From: Bacteroidaceae bacterium
GTDB taxonomy: Bacteria; Bacteroidota; Bacteroidia; Bacteroidales; Bacteroidaceae
Assembly: GCA_017458585.1 (NCBI GenBank)
Contig: JAFTAJ010000033.1
Location: 1-55,510, forward strand
Length of the DNA: 55,510 bases
Direction: 5' to 3'
In this document: one piece after another, positions 24,001-30,002 of the stretch
Layout of the letters: each line of letters opens with the position of its first letter
Numbering within the stretch: position 1 is the stretch's first letter
Notes under the pieces: model-generated
Database searches by the model: none
What the model was told of the DNA's origin: nothing
The model's input: the letters and a program-made list of their open reading frames with translations, nothing else
Made by a program: the position numbers and the translations under genes

Positions 24001-24192
24001 GGCTACCGCCACGTGGGCTACTTCCTCAACTGGCTGCGGACGACCAAGGACTCCGACATCATCCGCAAAATCAACCGCTCCTGCGTAGAGGTCAGCCCCT
24101 GGAGCTGGAACGGCGCCCTCACCTACGTCCTCGGCCCCGGCCATGACATCGACACCCTCTGGCAGCAATACCTCAAGGCCATGGGAGATTAA
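21064..24192 (+). CDS. GH92 alpha-mannosidase fused to a basic-secretory-protein peptidase domain
   Basis: The 1042-residue protein has a signal peptide (about 1-19, ending AAAQ). The GH92 exo-alpha-mannosidase region (about 22-772) shows 'FIGTEGMGHTFPGACAPFG', 'EGNSWNFSFHVPHDVKGL', GNEPSHH (620-626, Glu622) and GGNDDCGQMSAWY (660-672). GH92 enzymes trim alpha-mannose from host N-glycans using Ca2+. A second domain (about 800-1040) resembles plant-type basic secretory proteins, with the metalloprotease motif HELTHALQ (926-933) and 'WEIIEGIADAVR'. The joining segment (about 775-800, 'QWSMVNSSPPKLGGVPEGGG') is encoded by a 7-nt repeat plus a REP-like element. One protein may thus remove mannose and cut the peptide. 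There is no sorting tail. Confidence 0.88.
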   Translation: MRKYIFILLAGCAAIAAAQRNVSSYVNPFIGTEGMGHTFPGACAPFGVVQLSPDNDTIPHNVDGHYQGKVYEYCAGYQHTDNTIVGFSHTHLSGTGHSDLGDILLMPQTGKLQLNPGTKDNPDGGYRQRFSHTTERAWPGYYEVTLGDNGVKARLTATQRTGVHEYMFPAGADVQRVIVDLTHGIYNYDGKVLWSTLRVENDTLLTGYRITDGWARSNYTYFAISFSKPIVNYGYRDRKPEKYGGFWGKFDIHNNFPDIAGRSVAAYFEFSPQSSQQLTVKVALSAVSAEGAKANLQAEAAGRSFDEIAAATRSAWEKELGVIECEGTDDQKAMLYTSLYHTMINPSIYMDVDHRYRGVDGNIHVAEGFTNYTVFSVWDTYRAEHPLLGLLKPSRNTDMVRSMIKHQQQNVVGMLPVWSLMGNEGWCMTGYHAVSVLADALVKGADINPDEALKAMVATANNKYLRNLNDYKRYGYCLYDNDGCAASNTLEYAYDDWTIYNAARHLGRDDIAQEFRTRAMNYRNTFDPIRGFASPRKLDGWFKTDLDPYQTYGEGFIEGNSWNFSFHVPHDVKGLIGCMGSERAFRDKLDFLFEMDLPEKYYADNEDITADCLVGGYVHGNEPSHHVPYLYAWSDEPWKTQLWLRTIMNRMYRNDIRGLGGNDDCGQMSAWYIFSAMGFYPVCPGSDQYVLGAPYLPYMKVTLENGKTIEIRAPKVSDRNRYVQSVRLNGQPYPKLYLTHAQLSDGCTLDFDMGPKPNKRRGLDPADKPYSLSDDNTQWSMVNSSPPKLGGVPEGGGSMSIAKRMSRNLTAEDQEWNKHLQTINFKDHAPATKGSMIYHALIPDPDAYIRSVAREVMRCLYFTPHDTLMPTIPRLDYELRNAKGISWMDDKHGRTSITYTTGHIERSFMYNDTARVDFETRGVLLHELTHALQHSPAGQVYKEGSTGWEIIEGIADAVRVACGGFHDEADRPKGGSYHDGYRHVGYFLNWLRTTKDSDIIRKINRSCVEVSPWSWNGALTYVLGPGHDIDTLWQQYLKAMGD
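23394..23457. repeat. 7-nt repeat plus REP-like element forming the domain junction
   Basis: Three CAATGGT-type units are followed by the hairpin CCCCCTAAGTTAGGGGGAG and then ACCCGAAGGGGGA. The whole stretch is in frame and encodes the linker between the GH92 and peptidase domains. Confidence 0.85.
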
Positions 24193-24225
24193 CAACACTG
24201 CTTGTGAGTATTTTCTTTTCTATTT

Positions 24226-24257
24226 TTTGGCAGTTAATTGTAAAATATGTAATTTTA
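24226..24257 (+). promoter_or_regulatory. Promoter TTTG-N20-TAATTTTA with TTTGGCAGTTA
   Basis: The -33 TTTG (24226-24229) and the -7-like TAATTTTA (24250-24257) are 20 nt apart. The sequence TTTGGCAGTTA at the -33 end is identical to that at 11071, and CCGC follows the -7 box in both. The ATG at 24311 lies 53 nt downstream. Confidence 0.65.
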
Positions 24258-24270
24258 CCGCGCAATTATA

Positions 24271-24304
24271 AACCCAACTTTCGAAATTTCGAACTTTAAA
24301 ACTT
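24271..24304. repeat. 8-nt tandem repeat (AACTTTCG) in the leader
   Basis: CAACTTTCG, AAATTTCG and AACTTTAAAACTT units lie between the promoter and the start codon, as in the gap at 12241. Confidence 0.65.
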
Positions 24305-24310
24305 ACCGAT

Positions 24311-27300
24311 ATGAAAAGACTTTTTACTTCACTCATTATGGTGGCTGCAATGCTTTGCGGCACCACCGCCTGGCCCCAGCTCAAAGTGGCAGGCCATGAA
24401 GTTGACCTGACGGCAACAACGGTTCAGACCATCACCGGCTCCGGCATCACGGGCAAGGTGACGTACTACCCGAACATCAAGCAGCTCGTACTCGAGGATG
24501 CTACCATCACGACAAACGTTAGTACTGACGGTATCTACAACTGGAGTGTAGAAGACCTCCACATCTATTTTGTGGGAACGGTCAAAATCACGACTAACGG
24601 CACCAGTCCAAATGTGGCAGGCGTCTTTTGCAATAAAAAAACATCGTTTTCCCAATACGCCAGCACCCAGCATACGCCGACAGTGACGATAAGCAGCACG
24701 GGATCCGGACCGGCCATACAGAGTGTGGGCGGTGCTGACATATCTATCTTTACGCTCAATCTCACTGCCACAGCCAGCAGTAATCATGCCATCTATGCCA
24801 GTACTGACGCTGTGTTGCGCGTCTTATCGTCCTCTGTGATGGCCAAGACCTCCAGCTCCAGCTACAGTGCCATCATGGGCTTTACCAAGGGCTTGAGCAT
24901 GACTTACAGAGACTGCCCCTTGTCTGTCTTGGGCAGCGGCTATTCGTTCGACCAATCCACAGGTAGCGTTGTCAGCGACGGCACACCGGTGCAGTTAGCT
25001 ACAATCTTTCCCGCCATTATGATTGGCGACCAGCCTCTGAACTACACTACCCCTAATATAACCACCACCACCACCGGCGCATCCTCCGTCTCCGGCACCG
25101 TGGGATTCAATCCCAATAGCAGTCCGTGGCTGGAGCTTGAGGACTTCTCAATGACAGGCAAGAGCATCACCTGCCGCATACCTGACCTTGAGGTTAGGAT
25201 AAAGGGCACTAACAGTATCACTAACACCAGTAACAATACTGCTGCCATCTTCATATATGATAACACCACCTTTACGGGCGAAGGCTCGCTGACGGTCGAT
25301 GCTTCGGGCACCGGTTCGTCGGCATTCTCGACCTATAACGGTGCTGACGTGACTATCGATGTCAATGAGCTGGTAACGTACGGCACCTCCCGTGGCTTCT
25401 ATGGTCAGAAAAGCGGTACCCTCACGCTCAAGAAGTATAGCAGCAGCAGTATCTACAAGTTTGCCGGTGGCGTGGCCAACATCTATACGGGCAAACTCGT
25501 GATGGACGGCATGGACATCTGGACCCTAAACAACTACTTCAACCCGAGCAACTATACCATGTGTGACGATAGCGGAGTGGCCACCGCAACAAGCCTCGGT
25601 AACGGCACATGGTTTAAGAGCACCGGTGAGTTCACCTACTATCCTGTCTATGTCGGCGGCACGCAAGTAAACAACCGCAACTACACCAATGTCCGTAGCC
25701 CATACATCACCTCGGGCACAGTAACCTACAACTCCTCATCCAAGACCCTCACCCTCAGCGGTGTGCAGTTTGAGGCAACGGGCGACGATGCTCCTATTGG
25801 CATCGATCTGCGGTCAGGCATGGGTAATGCCACCCTCAACTTCACCGGCGCTGACCAGCACTGGACCACCGACAACGATGTGTTTGCCTTCGCTAACTCC
25901 AGCACCACCATCAGCGGTGACTGCAAGCGTGTTTACCTTACCTCCAACAAAGAGAGCGGCATCAGTACCCGCGCCGGGGCCAGTGTAACTGTAAAAACCA
26001 CGGGATACCTTGGAGCCAAGGGTGCCAAGTATGGCTATTGGGGCAACGGAGCAACTAACGAAGTGCTCACGCTCTCAAAGACGACTGAGGACGATTTTGG
26101 CTACAACTTTGAAGGCGCACAGGGTGCCATCCACAATGTCTATGCCTTAAATCTCGACAACATGGACTTCGGCTACATAGATGGCAGGACTCTGCCAGGC
26201 TGCTACTTCGATGCAACGAAAAAATGTGTGGCTCAGAACGGCGGAGAGATGGCCAAAGGCGCGGTGACCTTGTCCTCCATCAAGGAAAAGCTGCCCATCT
26301 ACGTGGCCGGCAAGCAACTGAACAATGTTTACAATGTTGATTATGCTCCTATCTACGTGGGCAGCCCCTACATCAGCAGCGGCCCGATGAGCGTGAATTA
26401 TGTGCCCTCCACCAAGACACTCACCCTCACCGATGCCACAACCGTGGAGCATGGCAACACCGGCTCCGTCCTCACCTGCGGCATAGCAGTGGGGGGCGAG
26501 GGCGTAACGATTGACGTGGTTGGCACCAACAACATCAATGCCGGCAACTACGGCATCTACGCCACCAAAGACCTCACTGTCAGCGGCTCGGGCAACCTCA
26601 ATGTAGTATCCACCGAGAAGGGAGCTCTTGGGATAAACGACAGTGGCAACGAGCGCACCCTCACGCTGGCGCTCTCAGGCGGTGTGCACACATTCCAAGG
26701 CAAGACCTACGGCTTCCTTGGGTGGAACACCGGCTCGCTCGCCATCAAAAAGGAAGGCGACGGTGCGCTCTATAAGTTTGCCGGCGAGACAGCCGACATC
26801 GGCACCACCAAGGCCCTCAAGCTTGGCGACGGCGTGAGGCTGCACAGCAGATATACATGGTTCAATGAGGAAGAGAAGGCGATGTATCGCTATCACGAGA
26901 TATGCAAGAACTCCGACATCGCCGAGGGCATTTGGATTCGTAGCGATGTGGAGTGGATAGACTATCCCCTCTACGTCTGCGGCCATCAGCTCTACGGTGC
27001 TTATGTGGACGGCAATCTCAAGGGTCCCGCCAGCGGCTTCTGCTGCAAGGAGTTCACCGGCACAGGCATTTCTTACAACCCCGAGAGCCAGACCCTCACC
27101 CTCAGCAATGTCAAGATTGACTCTGAAGACGTATCCTACGCGATTCGAAATGAAGGCGTTGACGATCTGACAATTAAATTGACAGGCGAAAGCGACATAA
27201 AGGTTCGCGACAATGTCTTCGTGCTTAAGCGCAACACCACCTTTACCGGCGACGGCATCCTCCGTGGAGAGGCGACAGCCGACGAAGGCTATGGTATATG

Positions 27301-28321
27301 GTTGGTAGGCCTCGAAGATCCCGACCTTTCGCTGGACGGCCCCACCTTTGAGTTCAAAGGCCAGAAAGCTATAGGCGGAACGGGTGGCAACAGGCTTTTC
27401 TTCAACAAGGGTAAGCTCACCTTTGAGCCTAATGACCATCCAAAATCCGCCTTTACTGCCCTTGCCAACGTTCACTTTGCCGCTAACCTGGCTATCACCG
27501 AGCCTGAGGGCGCATACTATAGTAAAAGCCTGAAAACTGTAACCGCTGACGGCGAGAACAGATATGCCGGCTTGGTAGTTGTTGATGAGGTTACACCTTA
27601 TGACCTGACAATCGCCGGCGTAGGCGTCAACTCCGCCAACTTCACCGACATCCTCCACGACGGAGTGTTCAGCTACGACCCCGTCGGCAACACCCTCACC
27701 ATCAGCGGTGACTGCGCCTATGATGACTGGATAGTGGAAAATAACATCGAAGACCTTACCATCAACGTCATTAACAGCACGCTGACGGCAGAATCCGGTT
27801 ATTCTATAATACGTCTCTATGCCAACACCACCATCACTGGCGGCAAGCTGACACTGAAAAGTGAGGCGGCAGACAATGATGCCTTAGGCATATACATCAG
27901 CGATGGCGAGAGCCTCACCATCCGCAACGCCTATATCGAAGTGGGGGACGGCTTTGAGTACGGCATCACCGGCGAGTCCGGCGTTTCCCTCCTGATAGAC
28001 AACTCCGACCTCTCGGTATCCGCCAGCGGAAACGGCTGCATCTGCGACTGGTCAAGCATTACCCTCAACGACTGCTACATTGCCAAGCCCGAGGTGTCAG
28101 TCATCAAGGCAGACGGCATCTACGGCATTGGGGACCACCTCATGGGCAATAGTGCCGTTACTGAGACCGTCGTCATCAAGGCTGGCGAACTCACTGGAAT
28201 AGCTAATAGAGAACAGAGAATGGAGAAAAACTCTGAAATCTACGATTTGAACGGCCGCAAGGTAACTACCCCCGAAAAGGGCAAGATCTACATCCTCAAG
28301 GGCAAAAAAGTGAAGAAGTAG
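24311..28321 (+). CDS. Very large secreted protein with six homologous modules and a sorting-type tail
   Basis: The 1336-residue protein has a signal peptide (about 1-22, ending AWPQ). It then repeats one module about six times. Each module opens with 'xPxYVxGxQxNxxN', continues 'S(G)xVxYxPxSKTLTLSxV' and then carries short strands rich in N, G, S and T, as in a beta-helix. Module starts can be seen at 'LKVAGHEVDL', 'AIMIGDQPLNY', 'YPVYVGGTQVNN', 'LPIYVAGKQLNN', 'YPLYVCGHQLYG' and 'YDLTIAGVGVNS'. The end 'EIYDLNGRKVTTPEKGKIYILKGKKVKK' is a sorting-type tail, preceded by a repeat-encoded linker 'NREQRMEKNS'. It is probably a surface adhesin or glycan-binding protein; I do not recognise the module as a named family. 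Confidence 0.75.
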   Translation: MKRLFTSLIMVAAMLCGTTAWPQLKVAGHEVDLTATTVQTITGSGITGKVTYYPNIKQLVLEDATITTNVSTDGIYNWSVEDLHIYFVGTVKITTNGTSPNVAGVFCNKKTSFSQYASTQHTPTVTISSTGSGPAIQSVGGADISIFTLNLTATASSNHAIYASTDAVLRVLSSSVMAKTSSSSYSAIMGFTKGLSMTYRDCPLSVLGSGYSFDQSTGSVVSDGTPVQLATIFPAIMIGDQPLNYTTPNITTTTTGASSVSGTVGFNPNSSPWLELEDFSMTGKSITCRIPDLEVRIKGTNSITNTSNNTAAIFIYDNTTFTGEGSLTVDASGTGSSAFSTYNGADVTIDVNELVTYGTSRGFYGQKSGTLTLKKYSSSSIYKFAGGVANIYTGKLVMDGMDIWTLNNYFNPSNYTMCDDSGVATATSLGNGTWFKSTGEFTYYPVYVGGTQVNNRNYTNVRSPYITSGTVTYNSSSKTLTLSGVQFEATGDDAPIGIDLRSGMGNATLNFTGADQHWTTDNDVFAFANSSTTISGDCKRVYLTSNKESGISTRAGASVTVKTTGYLGAKGAKYGYWGNGATNEVLTLSKTTEDDFGYNFEGAQGAIHNVYALNLDNMDFGYIDGRTLPGCYFDATKKCVAQNGGEMAKGAVTLSSIKEKLPIYVAGKQLNNVYNVDYAPIYVGSPYISSGPMSVNYVPSTKTLTLTDATTVEHGNTGSVLTCGIAVGGEGVTIDVVGTNNINAGNYGIYATKDLTVSGSGNLNVVSTEKGALGINDSGNERTLTLALSGGVHTFQGKTYGFLGWNTGSLAIKKEGDGALYKFAGETADIGTTKALKLGDGVRLHSRYTWFNEEEKAMYRYHEICKNSDIAEGIWIRSDVEWIDYPLYVCGHQLYGAYVDGNLKGPASGFCCKEFTGTGISYNPESQTLTLSNVKIDSEDVSYAIRNEGVDDLTIKLTGESDIKVRDNVFVLKRNTTFTGDGILRGEATADEGYGIWLVGLEDPDLSLDGPTFEFKGQKAIGGTGGNRLFFNKGKLTFEPNDHPKSAFTALANVHFAANLAITEPEGAYYSKSLKTVTADGENRYAGLVVVDEVTPYDLTIAGVGVNSANFTDILHDGVFSYDPVGNTLTISGDCAYDDWIVENNIEDLTINVINSTLTAESGYSIIRLYANTTITGGKLTLKSEAADNDALGIYISDGESLTIRNAYIEVGDGFEYGITGESGVSLLIDNSDLSVSASGNGCICDWSSITLNDCYIAKPEVSVIKADGIYGIGDHLMGNSAVTETVVIKAGELTGIANREQRMEKNSEIYDLNGRKVTTPEKGKIYILKGKKVKK

Positions 28322-28370
28322 AAACACGAGATAACAATTAGCGCGACAGATGTCGCATCTACCAAAATTT

Positions 28371-28409
28371 ATCCACGTGCGGACGCCAGTCCGTGCGTGG
28401 ATATTTTTT
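28371..28409 (+). terminator. Terminator after the six-module protein gene
   Basis: Arms ATCCACG..CGGAC and GTCCG..CGTGGAT form a 14-bp stem with a 2-bp internal mismatch and a GCCA loop (28371-28402), followed by ATTTTTT and a longer T-run. Confidence 0.75.
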
Positions 28410-28443
28410 CCGCTTTTTTTCTTTATGTTTAGAAAATAAACAT

Positions 28444-28451
28444 TAACTTTG
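28444..28451 (+). promoter_or_regulatory. -7 box TAACTTTG of the membrane-protein operon
   Basis: TAACTTTG matches the consensus and ends 11 nt before the ATG at 28463, so the leader would be only a few bases. The T-rich stretch after the preceding terminator provides a weak -33 region. Confidence 0.6.
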
Positions 28452-28462
28452 CCTCACCAAAT

Positions 28463-29122
28463 ATGGAGAAAGAGCACGAACTGGACATAATCGCTCGCAT
28501 ACGGGGAGAGGTGCAGAGCCGCAAGGAGCACACAGGTGTGAACCTCTTCTTGGTGTGGGGGTATCCCACGGTCGTAGTCCTGCTATTGGAGTTTGCCGCC
28601 CTGATGCTATGGAACGAGGACTGGTGCCGTTGGCTCTGGGTGGGCATCCCTCTCGTCGGTGCGCCCCTGATGATATATTTCGTAAGGAAAGACTATGAGC
28701 GCACAGGTCGCCGCACTCTCGACGAGAATATTGCCATGCAGATGTGGCTCTTCATTGGCGCTGCTTGCTGTCTGGGCGGTTTCGCCACGGGCTTTGCCGG
28801 TGTCTTCAGATTATGCTATTGCACATTCCAAGGACTGCTCGTCAGCATGGGCTGCTTCCTCACGGGTGTCATCTCTCGGTTCCGCCCCATGACGGTGGGC
28901 GGTATTGTCGGCGCTGTCCTCTCCTTTACATGCCCGTTCTTCCAAGGCGACCTCTGGCCGTGGCAGTTGCTTGTTACAGCCCTTGTGGCGATTGCTGCCC
29001 TAGTCATTCCCGGCCACCTGTCGCGCCGACACATGAAGAAAGAATCGCAGGAAAAGAAGTTACCGCTTAAATATTCTCCCCCTAAGCTAGGGGGAGTGGC
29101 CAAAGGCCGAAGGGGTGTGTAA
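28463..29122 (+). CDS. Predicted polytopic membrane protein, paired with a winged-helix regulator
   Basis: The 219-residue protein begins with a charged stretch 'MEKEHELDIIARIRGEVQSRKEHTG', followed by about six hydrophobic segments ('LFLVWGYPTVVVLLLEFAAL', 'WLWVGIPLVGAPLMIYFV', 'MWLFIGAACCLGGFATGFAG', and others). Its last 16 residues 'YSPPKLGGVAKGRRGV' are encoded by a REP-like element, so the original C-terminus has probably been replaced. The gene is followed 35 nt later by a winged-helix regulator. Pairs of this kind are common in Bacteroidetes, where the membrane protein may be the regulator's target or sensor. The molecular function is unknown. Confidence 0.7.
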   Translation: MEKEHELDIIARIRGEVQSRKEHTGVNLFLVWGYPTVVVLLLEFAALMLWNEDWCRWLWVGIPLVGAPLMIYFVRKDYERTGRRTLDENIAMQMWLFIGAACCLGGFATGFAGVFRLCYCTFQGLLVSMGCFLTGVISRFRPMTVGGIVGAVLSFTCPFFQGDLWPWQLLVTALVAIAALVIPGHLSRRHMKKESQEKKLPLKYSPPKLGGVAKGRRGV

Positions 29123-29157
29123 ATTGTAAAATCGTAAATTGTAAAATCGTAAATCAC
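29078..29157. repeat. REP-like element followed by 8-nt tandem repeat
   Basis: CCCCCTAAGCTAGGGGGAG, then GGCCAAAGGCC and GGGTGTGTAAA, matches the element at 9612. From 29119 there are four units TAAATTGTAAAATCG up to the start codon of the regulator. Confidence 0.8.
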
Positions 29158-29496
29158 ATGAGCGCTTTCAAGTTTCCCGTCATCAATCCGCTGCTCCACA
29201 ATGAGTTGCGCCTAAAGATAATGGTCGCCCTCGACAGCCTTGAGAGTGCGGACTTTATGTATCTGTGCCGAATCACCGACTCTACGCGAGGCAATGTGAG
29301 CGCACAGATTACCATACTCAGAGATGCCGGCTATATAGAGGTATCGAAGTCGGGCGGTCTGGGACGTTTCTCTCGCACGGTCTGCCGCATCACAGCCAAA
29401 GGCATCGAGGCATTGCATACCTACGAGGATGGCCTGCGCCGCCTCTTCAGCGAGCGCGTTCCCAACGACCAGGAGAGCCGCCGCGATATAGGCTAA
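29158..29496 (+). CDS. Small winged-helix transcriptional regulator
   Basis: The 112-residue protein is a single winged-helix DNA-binding domain of the PF13601/MarR-like type. 'NPLLHNELRLKIMVALDS' forms the first helices. 'DFMYLCRITDSTRGNVSAQITILRDAGYIEV' forms the helix-turn-helix, and 'KSGGLGRFSRTVCRITAKGIEALHTYEDGLRRLF' gives the wing and last helix. It probably represses its own operon, which includes the membrane protein upstream. No ligand-binding part is present. Confidence 0.82.
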   Translation: MSAFKFPVINPLLHNELRLKIMVALDSLESADFMYLCRITDSTRGNVSAQITILRDAGYIEVSKSGGLGRFSRTVCRITAKGIEALHTYEDGLRRLFSERVPNDQESRRDIG

Positions 29497-29550
29497 ATTT
29501 CTAATCTAATTTCTAATTTCTCATTCCTAATTTCTAATTCCTAATTCTAA
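29496..29550. repeat. Tandem repeat (CTAATTTCTAATTC type)
   Basis: Seven-nt units TTTCTAA, TCTAATC and TTCCTAA fill the gap between the regulator and the next gene. Units match those at 20996 and 4974. Confidence 0.8.
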
Positions 29551-29561
29551 AAAATATAGTT

Positions 29562-30002
29562 ATGAAAACTAAACTACAATGGGCGAGGGTTGCCGCAGCG
29601 CTGCTGCTCGCCGTGCTCAACCCCCTCGGGGCATGGGCGCAAGATGCCGAAGAGTCAAAGATTATCGTTTGGCTTAAAGATGGCAGTAAGACGGAGGTTC
29701 TGTTCAGCCAGATGCCGGAGTTTACCTATCAAGACGGCAATGTCTCCATCCATAACGGCAGCACCACGCTCTCGTGGGAACTGGCCAACCTGAAGAAGTT
29801 CACATTTGAGGACATCGAGCCCTCGCTGCCTACTGGCGTGCAGGAAGTCAAGACCCCGATGCTCGACATCGCAAAGGACTGTGAAGTATATGACCTCAGC
29901 GGCAAGCTCTTGAAGAAGAGTATCCGCTCACTCAACGAACTCCCCAAGGGGACGTACATCATCAAGGACGGAAGTGTAACGACTAAAGCGGTGAAGAAAT
30001 GA
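29562..30002 (+). CDS. Small secreted protein with sorting-type tail, coupled to the Ig-like protein gene
   Basis: The 146-residue protein has a normal signal peptide ending 'GAWAQ' (about 1-27). A short domain 'KIIVWLKDGSKTEVLFSQMPEFTYQDG' and 'STTLSWELANLKKFTFED' follows; this 'x-L-x-D-G...F-T-F' pattern recurs in small Bacteroidales secreted proteins. It ends in the tail 'EVYDLSGKLL...LPKGTYIIKDGSVTTKAVKK'. The stop overlaps the next ATG as ATGA. Architecture and position match the 18664 gene. Function is unknown. Confidence 0.72.
   Translation: MKTKLQWARVAAALLLAVLNPLGAWAQDAEESKIIVWLKDGSKTEVLFSQMPEFTYQDGNVSIHNGSTTLSWELANLKKFTFEDIEPSLPTGVQEVKTPMLDIAKDCEVYDLSGKLLKKSIRSLNELPKGTYIIKDGSVTTKAVKK

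Noticed and set aside
26675..27658. 327-codon minus-strand open frame opposite the six-module protein
   Set aside because: Antisense shadow of a repeat protein; no motif, no start region.
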